DNA of 64,000 nucleotides from Paenibacillus amylolyticus (lineage in GTDB: Bacteria; Bacillota; Bacilli; Paenibacillales; Paenibacillaceae): contig NZ_RIAS01000016.1 of assembly GCF_003719335.1 (NCBI RefSeq), positions 104,669 to 168,668 on the forward strand, in the 5' to 3' direction. The notes beneath the pieces are model-generated. The model worked only from the letters and a program-made list of their open reading frames with translations. It ran no database searches and was not told the DNA's origin. Each line of letters opens with the position of its first letter. The first letter of the stretch is position 1. This document shows positions 16,340-25,388 of the stretch, piece by piece. A program made the translations under genes and the position numbers.

Positions 16340-17233
16340 TTATCGTTCTGACTGCAATGCAAGAGCGATCTCACGCACAAGACCCGGAAACCAATCCATA
16401 AGCGCTTCAAACGCATACCCTGCGTGTTCTGCTTTGGATGTGTCCATCGTCCATGATTGCTGGACTCCGAAAGGCGACATATCTTCGTCCACGGTTTGCT
16501 TCAGAATCTGAGCCTGCATGCCCGTCACCGTTTCAATTAACTGCATCATCGCCGAGAGGTTAATCGCCCCCTTGGACGCGGCATTCACAGGTCCAGTTAA
16601 CGACACATTCCCAAGCCAGGCAAGGAATCTCGCAGCTTCCGTTGAATTAATAAATGCAATCTCGGCATCGGGATTCGGCATACCTATCGGTTTTCCCTGT
16701 TGTACATGTTTGATATGAAAATGAAGCCTTCTCGTATAATCATCCATACCAAGTACGATAGGAATGCGCATTGCCGCTACCGGGAAGGTCGCCGTTTGGA
16801 AAAAAACAGCTTCGGCAAGGCGTTTGCCTTCACCATAGGCAAAGTCCTCCTTGTTACCATACTGCAGCGGATACGTATATGGATCAAAATCCGTTTCCAC
16901 AGATCCTTCTCTTGGTTCTCCATACACCGAAAGTGTAGAGGTTAACACATATCTTTTAGTATGTCCGGCAAATGCTTCACATGCAGCCTTGGCTTCATTC
17001 GGAGAGTAACAGATATTATCGTAAACGATATCCCACTCATCCGACTGTGCAACCTCTGCTACAGACTGCGGGTCTTCCCGATCCATCCGGATTCGCTTCA
17101 CTTCCGCTCCGAAATCGACCTCTGTCTGTCCACGAGTCGCAACCGTGATCTCGGACTTCCCCTCCCAGATCAAATGATCCACAAGTCGTTTACCGAAGAA
17201 ACGTGTACCTCCAAGAATAAGAACCTTTTTCAT
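16340..17233 (-). CDS. NAD(P)-dependent epimerase/reductase-like protein
   Basis: The 297-residue extended-SDR protein has the nucleotide-binding KKVLILGGTRFFGKRLVDHL at the N-terminus, YVLTSTLSVYGEP near residue 95, and a YGEGKRLAEAV stretch holding the YxxxK pair. The residue spacing is atypical, so it is assigned only to the NAD-dependent epimerase/dehydratase family. The start is ATG 17233 with GGAGGG seven bases upstream. It follows a methyltransferase gene by 26 bases and probably shares its transcript. Substrate is unknown. Confidence 0.8.
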   Translation of the reverse strand: MKKVLILGGTRFFGKRLVDHLIWEGKSEITVATRGQTEVDFGAEVKRIRMDREDPQSVAEVAQSDEWDIVYDNICYSPNEAKAACEAFAGHTKRYVLTSTLSVYGEPREGSVETDFDPYTYPLQYGNKEDFAYGEGKRLAEAVFFQTATFPVAAMRIPIVLGMDDYTRRLHFHIKHVQQGKPIGMPNPDAEIAFINSTEAARFLAWLGNVSLTGPVNAASKGAINLSAMMQLIETVTGMQAQILKQTVDEDMSPFGVQQSWTMDTSKAEHAGYAFEALMDWFPGLVREIALALQSER

Positions 17234-17259
17234 CTCGTTTCCCTCCAATCTTAATCTGT

Positions 17260-18063
17260 CTAAAGTGAAGGCTTTCTTATCCGAAGCATCGTATGAGCAT
17301 TACGCTGAAATTCATATGACGTTCTAACTTCAGATAGGAGATAGCCCTTATTTTCCAAAAACATCTTCAGCTCATCCATATATTCATAACGCTTGCCTGA
17401 CAGATCTACTGTGGGAAAAATACGTACTTCATGCTTTGTCACACGCAGCATCTCCAGCAACGTTCCAACATGAAAATCAAAATTCAACCGATTTGCATAG
17501 GTAAATAAGAAATGTGCGGATAAGGTCAAATCAAACTGCTCATCATTGAAAGGCAAATCAGGCAATACCGTTGCCACGTAACATTCAGGATAATGCCTCA
17601 TATCTTCCATACAATCCGTAATCGCGCGCAATCGTTCTTCCCTCAACCCTTCAATCGTTCCGAATTCATCCCAGACATACTTCCCTTGAACAGCATGGAT
17701 CTGTTTCATCGTATGTTCAATATCCTGAAACCCCTTCGTTCCAAGTTCATTCATGTCATACTGGTAAGCGATATCTGCCGCTACAGAATGAGCACCATGT
17801 TTCCGAGCCCGACTACTGAACGAACATGCGCCTCCAGGGCAATCCAGGATGTTCTGGCCTGCAAGCTCATCCGTAGTCAGATCAAACATACTCATGTATT
17901 CCTCAAACGTTCTTCCTATAAAAACAATCTGGGACAGCTCCAGACCGCTCTCTTCATGCTGATGCATCTGTTTGCCGTGCTTCCTGTCTGTGCTGTCTTC
18001 TGAATGTTCCCGTTCTTCTCTGCTCTTCTGATCGTTCACGATCCTCTGCTCTTCTCGGCTCAT
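17260..18063 (-). CDS. Class I SAM-dependent methyltransferase
   Basis: The 267-residue protein has a charged, His/Glu-rich N-terminus (about 40 residues) and then a Rossmann-type SAM site: NILDCPGGACSFSSRARKHGAHSVAADI (about residues 70-97), with motif IV-like DEQFDLTLSAHFLFTYANRLNFDFH later. Motif I is unusual (DCPGGACSF in place of DxGxGxG). A GAGAGGAAG site lies before ATG 18063. The substrate is not recognisable. It sits between a Gfo/Idh/MocA oxidoreductase and an epimerase-like gene in the same direction. Confidence 0.78.
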   Translation of the reverse strand: MSREEQRIVNDQKSREEREHSEDSTDRKHGKQMHQHEESGLELSQIVFIGRTFEEYMSMFDLTTDELAGQNILDCPGGACSFSSRARKHGAHSVAADIAYQYDMNELGTKGFQDIEHTMKQIHAVQGKYVWDEFGTIEGLREERLRAITDCMEDMRHYPECYVATVLPDLPFNDEQFDLTLSAHFLFTYANRLNFDFHVGTLLEMLRVTKHEVRIFPTVDLSGKRYEYMDELKMFLENKGYLLSEVRTSYEFQRNAHTMLRIRKPSL

Positions 18064-18096
18064 CTCGTTCGCTTCCTCTCTTATACACTCTCTCGT

Positions 18097-19077
18097 TTAA
18101 TCATTGGGGAAAACAAGACCAATCTGTTGCCTGATCTGATCCATCACCTTCATCGTTTGATGGGAGCGTTCGTACGTGTTCATAGTGGATTCTAATTTTC
18201 CTTGTTGCACCAGATTCACGAACTCCTCCACTTCATAATACATCGCGGGATGTTGCTGTTCCACCGTCAATACCTCAATCGTGCCATCATTATAACGAAT
18301 TTCTGCATGTTCAGGCGATCCAATCTTGTCGATGATGATACTTCCGCGCTCGCCCATAATTTCGCTAGGTACATGCGAATTGGAGATTTTGGAGTAGGTC
18401 ACGACGGCATCCATTCCGTCATAATTCAGCAACACACTTCCTTGCCCATCTACGCCGGATTCCAGCATCATGGCTTGAGATTGAACCTGGTTTGGTGCTC
18501 CAAATAACGTGATGAGTGGATATAAACAATACACACCCAGATCCATTAACGCCCCGTTAGCGAGCTCAGGCTTGAAGGCGTTTAACACGATACCTTCCTT
18601 ATACTTGTCATAACGCGAAGAATACTGCGAATAACCCGCTATGTACTTGCGAATAGGGCCGATTTTGGGCAAATGCTTCTCTACACTTTTAAACACGGGA
18701 ACGAGCGTTGACTTCATCGCTTCCATCAGCAGCACATCATGCTTGCGAGCTGTCTCGATCATACTGTGTACTTCTGACGCATTAGCCGCAAGAGGTTTCT
18801 CACACAGTACATGCTTGCCATGTCTCAGAAAAAGCTCCGCCTGTTGTGCATGCAGTGTATTCGGCGTCGCAATATATACTGCGTCCAGCGTATCACTGGC
18901 TGCCATCTCTTCCAAATCCGTAAAACGATAAGCTGCATCATATCGGTCTGCAAATGCATTAGCCTTATCCTCTGTTCGCGAATATACCGCAGTAAGCTCA
19001 AACCCTTGCACTTGAACTGCAGATTCCAGCAACCTTTCCGTAATCCAGTTGGTACCTACTACACCGAATCGAACCAT
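18097..19077 (-). CDS. Gfo/Idh/MocA-family oxidoreductase
   Basis: The 326-residue protein has an N-terminal Rossmann fold (VRFGVVGTNWITERLL), the family AVYIATPNTLHAQQAELFLRHGKHVLCEKPL signature with the EKP lysine near residue 95, and a C-terminal alpha/beta domain with GVYCLYPLITLFG. It is probably an NAD(P)-dependent sugar or polyol dehydrogenase in the cytoplasm. AAAGAGGT precedes ATG 19077. It is distinct from, and only distantly similar to, the two Gfo/Idh/MocA genes at 20.8-24.1 kb. Substrate unknown. Confidence 0.88.
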   Translation of the reverse strand: MVRFGVVGTNWITERLLESAVQVQGFELTAVYSRTEDKANAFADRYDAAYRFTDLEEMAASDTLDAVYIATPNTLHAQQAELFLRHGKHVLCEKPLAANASEVHSMIETARKHDVLLMEAMKSTLVPVFKSVEKHLPKIGPIRKYIAGYSQYSSRYDKYKEGIVLNAFKPELANGALMDLGVYCLYPLITLFGAPNQVQSQAMMLESGVDGQGSVLLNYDGMDAVVTYSKISNSHVPSEIMGERGSIIIDKIGSPEHAEIRYNDGTIEVLTVEQQHPAMYYEVEEFVNLVQQGKLESTMNTYERSHQTMKVMDQIRQQIGLVFPND

Positions 19078-19291
19078 GTCTATCTACCTCTTTCTTCTAT
19101 GACTGATGTTTGTTATTTGTTCAATGGTTAGATAATAAGATGATCTCTGCTTCATAACCTATCCTATACATTGTAGCGTATATTTCAGCAGGAATGAAGA
19201 AAGAGCCCGTCTCATTCCTACATAAGGGTTCAAGAATATCGATATCTTGCGATTTCAATTCAAAACTTCGTCATTTCCCGATCGTGCAGGG

Positions 19292-19297
19292 TATAAT
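19292..19297 (+). promoter_or_regulatory. Candidate -10 element of adaA
   Basis: TATAAT matches the sigma-A -10 consensus exactly and lies 20 bases before the adaA start. No good -35 is present at the right distance, which suits an activator-dependent promoter, since AdaA activates its own gene in Bacillus. Confidence 0.35.
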
Positions 19298-19316
19298 TAA
19301 AGCAGAGGTGAACCTT

Positions 19317-19901
19317 ATGAAACCTACACAGCAAAATGATGAACTTCCCACATCGATTCCCCATGATTACTGGGAAGCGATAATCCAGAATGATCACACG
19401 TACGATGGTACGTTTTTCTATGCAGTACAAACAACCGGTATTTTCTGCCGCCCCTCGTGCAAATCAAGAGCGCCGAAATCAGGCAATGTCCTGATTTTTC
19501 GTCATGCAGAACAAGCGCTGGCTCACAAATTCAGACCTTGCAAACGCTGTAAACCTACAGGAGAACGCGTGCCAGACCAGGAGTGGATTCACGGGGTTAC
19601 CGAATATATTGATAAACACTATGCCGAACCGTTAGCGCTCGATGTACTTGCTGCTGTAAGCCATGGGAGTCCGTACCACCTGCATCGGGTGTTTAAACGC
19701 ATTACGGGTCAAACCCCGGTTCAATATATCCAAGCCAAACGGATCAGCGTAGCACAAACCCTTCTTATACGTACACATCTAACCGTCAACGAAATCGCAC
19801 GTCAAGTAGGGATATCTAATCCGGCTTATTTTATTTCCGTTTTTCGTAAACATACCGGATATACTCCTGCATATTACAGGGAAAGACATGACCGCTTATG
19901 A
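19317..19901 (+). CDS. adaA: AdaA-type methylphosphotriester methyltransferase and activator
   Basis: The 194-residue protein has an N-terminal Ada zinc domain with the four cysteines C44, C48, C75 and C78 (IFCRPSCKS, FRPCKRC), followed by an AraC-type double helix-turn-helix (about residues 95-190, ending GYTPAYYRER). In B. subtilis AdaA takes a methyl group from DNA phosphotriesters onto the zinc-site cysteine and then activates the ada genes. ATG 19317 has AGAGGTG six bases upstream; longer in-frame starts lack a site. It overlaps the radical SAM gene by four bases (ATGA), a coupling that links the two products. No O6-alkylguanine methyltransferase gene is next to it. Confidence 0.92.
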   Translation: MKPTQQNDELPTSIPHDYWEAIIQNDHTYDGTFFYAVQTTGIFCRPSCKSRAPKSGNVLIFRHAEQALAHKFRPCKRCKPTGERVPDQEWIHGVTEYIDKHYAEPLALDVLAAVSHGSPYHLHRVFKRITGQTPVQYIQAKRISVAQTLLIRTHLTVNEIARQVGISNPAYFISVFRKHTGYTPAYYRERHDRL

Positions 19902-20716
19902 AGACTCAATTCGCTTACAAGGTGCCCAAGACGTTATTAAACAAAGGCACTGGCTTCCTGAATGGTTACACCCACACCTTGAATCCTTATACGGGTTGCA
20001 CTTTCGGATGTTCCTACTGTTACGTTAGACAGATGCCTGTCAACTTATTTCGTAAGGAAGACTGGGGTAGCTGGGTAGATGTGAAAAAAGAAGCCTCCGG
20101 TATTCTCGCCAAAGAATTGCAACGAGCCCGTAAGAAAGGAAAAGTAACGATTTTCATGTCGTCCAGCACCGACCCGTATCAATCCGTCGAAGCTCAGGAA
20201 CAAATCACACGTTCATTGCTGGAAACGATGCTGATCGAACCGCCGGATTTTGTTTTGGTGCAGACCCGAAGTCCGCTGGTTACTCGTGATATTGATGTCC
20301 TGCAGAAGCTTGGTGAACGTGTGCGAGTGAGTATGACCGTGGAGACGGATCAAGACGATATTAGGAAGCACTTTACCCCCTCTGCGCCACCTATTGCAGG
20401 TCGCTTACGTGCGCTTAAACAACTACGAGATGCTGGTATCCCGACTCAAGCTGCTATTGCGCCTGTATTGCCGAGCAGTGAACAGTTTGCCTCTATGCTT
20501 AGACCGCTCGTTCAACGTGTGTGCATTGATGATTATTTTATGGGTGACGGCAGTGAGGGCAAGCGGACACGGAGACTTGGGATGGAGGCTCTTTATCAGG
20601 AGGTCGGAATGCAGCATTGGTATCAGCCGCAGGCTTACCAAACGGTTGTGGAACGAATGAAGATGCATTTTGCAGAACAGGAGATCTATATTAGTCAGGC
20701 CGGATTTGAGCCTTGA
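19898..20716 (+). CDS. SPL-family radical SAM protein
   Basis: The 272-residue protein belongs to the COG1533/spore photoproduct lyase-like radical SAM group. It has the iron-sulphur CxxxCxxC motif in TGCTFGCSYCYVRQM (about residues 33-47), FMSSSTDPYQSVE, and VRVSMTVETD later. It lacks the extra C-terminal region of true SplB. A DNA-repair role is likely, because its start codon overlaps the adaA stop and both would be made from one mRNA, but its reaction is not established. Shine-Dalgarno-like sequence lies inside the adaA 3' end. Confidence 0.88.
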   Translation: MKTQFAYKVPKTLLNKGTGFLNGYTHTLNPYTGCTFGCSYCYVRQMPVNLFRKEDWGSWVDVKKEASGILAKELQRARKKGKVTIFMSSSTDPYQSVEAQEQITRSLLETMLIEPPDFVLVQTRSPLVTRDIDVLQKLGERVRVSMTVETDQDDIRKHFTPSAPPIAGRLRALKQLRDAGIPTQAAIAPVLPSSEQFASMLRPLVQRVCIDDYFMGDGSEGKRTRRLGMEALYQEVGMQHWYQPQAYQTVVERMKMHFAEQEIYISQAGFEP

Positions 20717-20783
20717 TTTTAAATACATTTTGTTAAATGTCAGATCAAACAACGGTAATCTCTGCAGTGTACTCTTGGTACAC

Positions 20784-20827
20784 AAAACAGCCTCTTTCCC
20801 AGTTTCTTGGAAAGAGGCTGTTTGTTT
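20784..20827. terminator. Strong intrinsic terminator
   Basis: AAACAGCCTCTTTCC pairs perfectly with GGAAAGAGGCTGTTT across a nine-base loop, then TGTTT. It ends the adaA transcript and, read the other way, the minus-strand dehydrogenase operon. Confidence 0.93.
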
Positions 20828-20852
20828 ATCTCGGGAAGAAGTTATGCATTCC

Positions 20853-21959
20853 TTACTGATCCAGCGTATATAGTGGCAGGTTCACTGGTAACGCTGCTGG
20901 GCGCTGACATGTGCTCTTCATCTTGTAAAAGGTCTGCTCATCCGATGAGTCATGGAAAGCCCACATGGCTTCAAGCACATGGTTGGCCAGCTCGCCGCTC
21001 GCCCGGTGTGCTCGACCACTTTGAACAGCATACGCCATATCCGCGACGCCAATGCCACGCGTATTTTGCTGGTATCCTGGAAGAAGCGGGGCTTCTGTCC
21101 ATTCATGCTCACCCATCAAACGATAACGCACTGGACCGCCGAAGGTATTCGGGTCAGGGACTTGTAACGTGCCATGCGTTCCGTAAATCTCAATCGGAGG
21201 CAATGCACTTCCGCCAAATACATCAAAGCTTGTAATCAGCGTACCGATGGCTCCCTGCTCAAATTGAAGCAGACCGGTGACATGGGTTGGAATGTCAACG
21301 GGGATGATCTGGCCTCTCTTTTTCTCACTCGTAATCGTTCGTTCTGTCATCGCTTTACCCGTCATTCCCGCAATGGACTTAATGGGTCCCAACAATTGAA
21401 CAAGCGCCGTCAGATAATAAGGCCCCATATCGAACATCGGGCCCCCGCCGCTGGCATAATAGAATTCCGGATCGGGATGCCAGAACTCATGTCCACGGCT
21501 CATCATGAAGGCTGTTGCTGCTACCGGTTTACCGATGATACCATCCTCTACGAGCTGCAGTGCTGTCTGAATGCCTGAACCGAAGAAGGTTTCAGGTGCG
21601 CAGCCTACGAGGAGGCCTTTACGTTTGGCTGTTTCAAGTACAGCGTGCCCTTCTTCACGGGTAACCGCGAGCGGTTTTTCGACATAAACGTGTTTGCCCG
21701 ATTCCAGCGCACGTATGCATACTTCGGCATGAACGGCAGGAATCGTCAGATTGATGATCAGCTCGATCTCGGGACTCGCGAACATTTCATCCACGGAAAA
21801 TACATTTGGAACGTTATAAGCCGCGGCCTGCTCCTCTGCACGCTGCCGATCCAGGTCAGCGACCGCAACCAGCTCAAGCACCTCAAAACGGTGACAGTTC
21901 TCCATATAAATGCCGCTGATTTTACCACAGCCGATAATACCTACTTTCATTGTTTTCAT
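20853..21959 (-). CDS. Gfo/Idh/MocA-family oxidoreductase
   Basis: The 368-residue protein has the N-terminal KVGIIGCGKISGIYMENC nucleotide site, the family HVYVEKPLAV motif near residue 97 and a C-terminal dimer domain with GGGPMFDMGPYYLTALVQLLGP, in which the conserved Asp and Tyr are typical. GGGGAG lies seven bases before the start. It is the last gene of a LacI, Gfo/Idh, ThuA-like, Gfo/Idh operon. Enzymes of this family oxidise sugar hydroxyls, often to 3-keto sugars. The real substrate is unknown. Confidence 0.9.
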   Translation of the reverse strand: MKTMKVGIIGCGKISGIYMENCHRFEVLELVAVADLDRQRAEEQAAAYNVPNVFSVDEMFASPEIELIINLTIPAVHAEVCIRALESGKHVYVEKPLAVTREEGHAVLETAKRKGLLVGCAPETFFGSGIQTALQLVEDGIIGKPVAATAFMMSRGHEFWHPDPEFYYASGGGPMFDMGPYYLTALVQLLGPIKSIAGMTGKAMTERTITSEKKRGQIIPVDIPTHVTGLLQFEQGAIGTLITSFDVFGGSALPPIEIYGTHGTLQVPDPNTFGGPVRYRLMGEHEWTEAPLLPGYQQNTRGIGVADMAYAVQSGRAHRASGELANHVLEAMWAFHDSSDEQTFYKMKSTCQRPAALPVNLPLYTLDQ

Positions 21960-22063
21960 GCTTTTACTCCCCTCGCCGTGGATCTGTTATGTGGTTATAC
22001 GCTCTCTTATGCATTTCTTGTGAGTACGAACTCACAAAGTTACTAGGCTGCTGAACAAAAACA

Positions 22064-22792
22064 TTAGGTTTGGTTGTCTGCCATGCCTGTGTATACCTCA
22101 GTCGTCGCATCGGTTTTGCAGCTCTTCGCCAGTTCCTTGCCTGCGGCTGTCCAGAGGAAACCACTGCGCATCATCTCGGTTACGGGTTTCATATCTACGA
22201 TGTCTGCATGGTGTCCCAGTGAATTGTAAAATACACGGCCTGCACCCCAGCGCTTCGTCCACGCTACAGGCATATCGACAGGCCCATTGGCGGCGTGAGG
22301 CCCGGATACAATCGGGAAACGGGTGGTTGCCAGCACTTCTACAGCCGGGTCAACGTGCAAGTAATACTGCTCACTTTTCACCTGAAAATCTTCAATATGT
22401 TCGAAAAGCGGGCTGGAGCCTCGCTTCATATTCACCATATATTCCACTCCATCGTTACCTGGATGGGCTACCCACTGTCCACCCGTCATAAACTGCCAGT
22501 CTACGTTGTTACGGAATGCGTCACACATCCCGCCATGCAGACCTGCAAGGCCCACACCGCTCTGTACAGCCGCTGAAACGTTATTCACCAGTTCTTGCTC
22601 AATCTGCCCCATTGTCCATAGAGGCACAATCAGATCCAGACCGAGCAACTTCTCTGCGTCCGCATACGACTCCAAGGTGCCAGAGACTTCGACTTCGAAC
22701 TGCTCTTCCTTTAAGATGCGCTCAAAAATGGCTGCTACTTGTTCCGGCTCATGTCCATCCCAGCCGCCCCATACAATCAGTGCTTTTTTCAT
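22064..22792 (-). CDS. ThuA-like domain protein
   Basis: The 242-residue protein matches the ThuA (trehalose utilisation) family, a class I glutamine-amidotransferase-like fold without the catalytic Cys triad. Landmarks are KKALIVWGGWDGHEP at the N-terminus, GVGLAGLHGGMCDAFR around residue 80, and VAWTKRWGAGRVFYNSLGHH around residue 180. Rhizobial ThuA and ThuB act together on 3-keto-disaccharides. Here the gene lies between two Gfo/Idh/MocA dehydrogenases, which fits a keto-sugar pathway. Its own reaction is not certain. It has weak ribosome binding (AGCGAGGAT) before ATG 22792. Confidence 0.87.
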   Translation of the reverse strand: MKKALIVWGGWDGHEPEQVAAIFERILKEEQFEVEVSGTLESYADAEKLLGLDLIVPLWTMGQIEQELVNNVSAAVQSGVGLAGLHGGMCDAFRNNVDWQFMTGGQWVAHPGNDGVEYMVNMKRGSSPLFEHIEDFQVKSEQYYLHVDPAVEVLATTRFPIVSGPHAANGPVDMPVAWTKRWGAGRVFYNSLGHHADIVDMKPVTEMMRSGFLWTAAGKELAKSCKTDATTEVYTGMADNQT

Positions 22793-22940
22793 CGCTAGAT
22801 CCTCGCTTTCGATTCATTCAATTTGGGTCGTTCCTTGGATCTGAATATCTGATTCGGACTGCATCTCTACCAGTCTCTTCTGAATTTATTTTCTGTTTTT
22901 GTCTTCAAACCTTATCTCTTCGTATCTCGTTATTACATCG

Positions 22941-24113
22941 TTACATCTCTTCAAGAGTTACCCAGCGACGCTCCGTTACCGAACGTTCTACGGCTTCAAG
23001 TACCGCTTGACACGCAACCCCATCATGGAAGTTTGGCGACGGCTGGCGGCCCTCCGAAATAGCGGTTACAAGTTCCAACATTTCATGTGTAAACGTGTGT
23101 TCAAAACCAATCGTATGTCCCGCAGGCCACCAAGCCTCGGCATATTTATGCGCAGGATCGGTAGCGAGTACGCGGCGGAAGCCCTGTACATCCTCGTCAT
23201 CCTTCGTAAAATAAACTTCCAGTTCGTTCATACGTTCAAAGTCAAACCGCACACTGCCCAAGCTGCCGTTAATCTCAAAAGAGTTCGTGCTACGATGTCC
23301 GGCAGCGAATCGAGTAGCTTCAAAACTGCCAAGCGCCCCGCCTGCGAATCTAGCCAGGAACAACGTGGCGTCATCCACTGTTACCTCACCTTTAGGTGCA
23401 TCTGCACTTGAACTTCCCTTAGCACTAAGACCTGTCATCTCGGAAGCGAGCGGACGTTCTTTGATAAACGTTTCACTCATGCCAATAACCTCCTGGAACT
23501 CACCAACGAGGAAACGAGCGAGATCAATCAAATGAGCACCGAGATCACCATGTGAACCGGAACCTGCGACGTCTTTTTGCAGACGCCATACGAGCGGGAA
23601 GTTCGGGTCCAGAATCCAGTCCTGAAGGAAAAACGCACGGAAATGATAGATTTTGCCCAAACGTCCGCTTTCGATCAGATCCTTTGCCAGCTGAACGGCT
23701 GGGGAGAAACGATAGTTGAAGCCAACCATATGGGTTATACCAGCCTCTTCTGCTGCTTGAAGCATCTCACGTGAGTCAGCCAGCGAGAGTGCGAGTGGTT
23801 TCTCACAGAACAAATGCTTGCCTTGACGAGCTGCTTCCAGTGCAATTTCCTTATGAGCATCACTTGGAGCATTAATATCAATGAGATCGATGTCATCCCG
23901 CTTGACCAGTTCACGCCAATCCGTGACACTTTCAGCCCAGCCAAATTGGTTTGCCGCCGCCTGAACTCCCTGCTCATTTCGACCGCAAATGACAGACATT
24001 TCAGGCTGTAGCGGTGCAGATGGGAAAAACATGGGCAGACTGCGATATGCATTGCTATGAGCCTTTCCCATAAATTTGTATCCAACCATTCCTACACGAA
24101 CACGTTTTGACAT
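22941..24113 (-). CDS. Gfo/Idh/MocA-family oxidoreductase
   Basis: The 390-residue protein begins MSKRVRVGMVGYKFMGKAHSNAYR, with the family HLFCEKPLAL motif near residue 95, GFNYRFSPAVQLAKDLI, SGSHGDLGAHLIDLARFLVG and a C-terminal GHTIGFEHTFTHEMLEL. This subgroup includes enzymes acting on inositol-like and disaccharide substrates. ATG 24113 has GGGAGGAAA six bases upstream; an in-frame upstream extension would be hydrophobic and is not supported. It is the first structural gene after the LacI regulator, 88 bases away. Confidence 0.9.
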   Translation of the reverse strand: MSKRVRVGMVGYKFMGKAHSNAYRSLPMFFPSAPLQPEMSVICGRNEQGVQAAANQFGWAESVTDWRELVKRDDIDLIDINAPSDAHKEIALEAARQGKHLFCEKPLALSLADSREMLQAAEEAGITHMVGFNYRFSPAVQLAKDLIESGRLGKIYHFRAFFLQDWILDPNFPLVWRLQKDVAGSGSHGDLGAHLIDLARFLVGEFQEVIGMSETFIKERPLASEMTGLSAKGSSSADAPKGEVTVDDATLFLARFAGGALGSFEATRFAAGHRSTNSFEINGSLGSVRFDFERMNELEVYFTKDDEDVQGFRRVLATDPAHKYAEAWWPAGHTIGFEHTFTHEMLELVTAISEGRQPSPNFHDGVACQAVLEAVERSVTERRWVTLEEM

Positions 24114-24201
24114 AATCATTTCCTCCCTTAATAGAATGCAAAAACATTGGTATAGAATGAAAATAACATTTAATAGAAGTAAATAACGGATCTGCTCGGC
24201 T

Positions 24202-25269
24202 CTACTCTTCAATACGACGGTTGGATGACGCACGAATAATCAATTCTGTGGGTAAAAGAGTTCGTAACGAGTCAAAAGTTACTGTGGAATGATACCCTTT
24301 CTGACCTCTTGCATCAGCTATCCCATTCGTACCTTGCATCAGTTTGGATACAGCAAGCTCCCCCATCTCGAAAAAGGGAACCCTGACGCTGCTCAGCGCC
24401 GGAACTGCCATCTCGCCGGCATCGGAGTCGTCATAGCCAACAAATGCCGGGAAATCCTGGGTACGTACTCCTCGTTCCCGCAAGCCATGCATCACACCAA
24501 TGGCCATCCTGTCATTTGCTGCGAACACAGCATCTATCTCATACAAACGATTAGCTATAGAGGCTGCTGCCTCAATGCCGCTCCGCCTGCTGTAGTTGCC
24601 TTCAAGTAGCAGACCAGGATCCAGTTCCATGCCCGCCTCATGCAGTCCTAATCGCACGCCTTCCAACCGATCCTGACTGTTCGAATAGCTGTCTGGTCCA
24701 TTCAAAAAAGCAATTTTGCGGTATCCCTGATCGGTAAGATGACGTATAGCAAGCTTGCTTCCCTCCACATGATCGGCATCCACTTCCATGAATGACTCAC
24801 TGGCAAAATGCTGATTCATGACGCAGAACGGATGTCCTTCCCGATCTAACTGTTGCATGGCCGCAAGCTCATCCTGATCATGTCTCGCACCAAGAATGAT
24901 ACAGGCATCAATTTTCTGTCTGCGAAACAAATCGGTATAATTCATAACCTCACCTGCGGTTTGAAACATGACCAGCAGATCAAGGCCGTTGTCTCTCGCT
25001 TTGCTTCCGATACCACTTAACATTTCCGAGAAAAAATAGGCTGAAAACAGATGTGCCTTCGGAACATATGGCAACACAACGCCCAAATTGCCGCTCTTAC
25101 TTCTGGCAAAACTGCGAGCAAGTGCACTGGGCACATAGCCTAGCCGCTCGGATGCTTCAAGTACTCTGCGGCGAGTCTCTTCCCTGATGGGTCCAACGCC
25201 ATTTAAAACTCTGGACACCGTCGCTTCGGAAACCCCTGCAAGCTCAGCGACTTCTCTGCGAGAAGCCAT
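24202..25269 (-). CDS. LacI-family transcriptional regulator
   Basis: The 355-residue protein begins MASRREVAELAGVSEATVSRVLNGVGPIREETRRRV, a complete LacI headpiece, with hinge LGYVPSALARSFARSKS and a sugar-binding domain (VVLPYVPKAHLFSAYFFSEML, PAFVGYDDSDAGEMAVPALSSVRVPF). AAGGAGGTG lies six bases before ATG 25269. It is the first gene of the operon with the two dehydrogenases and the ThuA-like protein. The perfect palindrome at 25333-25348 just upstream is its likely operator, implying autoregulation of the whole operon. Confidence 0.92.
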   Translation of the reverse strand: MASRREVAELAGVSEATVSRVLNGVGPIREETRRRVLEASERLGYVPSALARSFARSKSGNLGVVLPYVPKAHLFSAYFFSEMLSGIGSKARDNGLDLLVMFQTAGEVMNYTDLFRRQKIDACIILGARHDQDELAAMQQLDREGHPFCVMNQHFASESFMEVDADHVEGSKLAIRHLTDQGYRKIAFLNGPDSYSNSQDRLEGVRLGLHEAGMELDPGLLLEGNYSRRSGIEAAASIANRLYEIDAVFAANDRMAIGVMHGLRERGVRTQDFPAFVGYDDSDAGEMAVPALSSVRVPFFEMGELAVSKLMQGTNGIADARGQKGYHSTVTFDSLRTLLPTELIIRASSNRRIEE

Positions 25270-25332
25270 GTCTTTCACCTCCTTCAGATGACATCTGCAC
25301 GTTAAAATAAAAATCATCCAGAATAAATATTT

Positions 25333-25348
25333 ATGTACGCGCGTACAT
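25333..25348. promoter_or_regulatory. Perfect LacI-type operator ATGTACGCGCGTACAT
   Basis: A 16-base exact palindrome with a central CG lies 64 bases upstream of the LacI gene and touches the proposed -10 element (25347-25352). A repressor bound here would block initiation. Confidence 0.8.
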
Positions 25349-25375
25349 TTTCTCATGCTATGTAACCGTTGTCAA
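25347..25375 (-). promoter_or_regulatory. Sigma-A promoter of the LacI-ThuA operon
   Basis: On the minus strand TTGACA (25370-25375, exact consensus) and GAAAAT (25347-25352) are 17 bases apart. The -35 overlaps a cre and the -10 abuts the operator palindrome. Confidence 0.65.
25361..25374. promoter_or_regulatory. Perfect cre site
   Basis: TGTAACCGTTGTCA fits TGWAANCGNTNWCA at every fixed position. It overlaps the -35 element, so CcpA would repress the operon when preferred sugars are present. Confidence 0.7.
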
Positions 25376-25388
25376 TGCTAAAACAACA

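Noticed and set aside
19194..19316. Longer AdaA start
   Set aside because: The extra 41 residues precede the Ada zinc domain, contain the promoter -10 and have no ribosome binding site.
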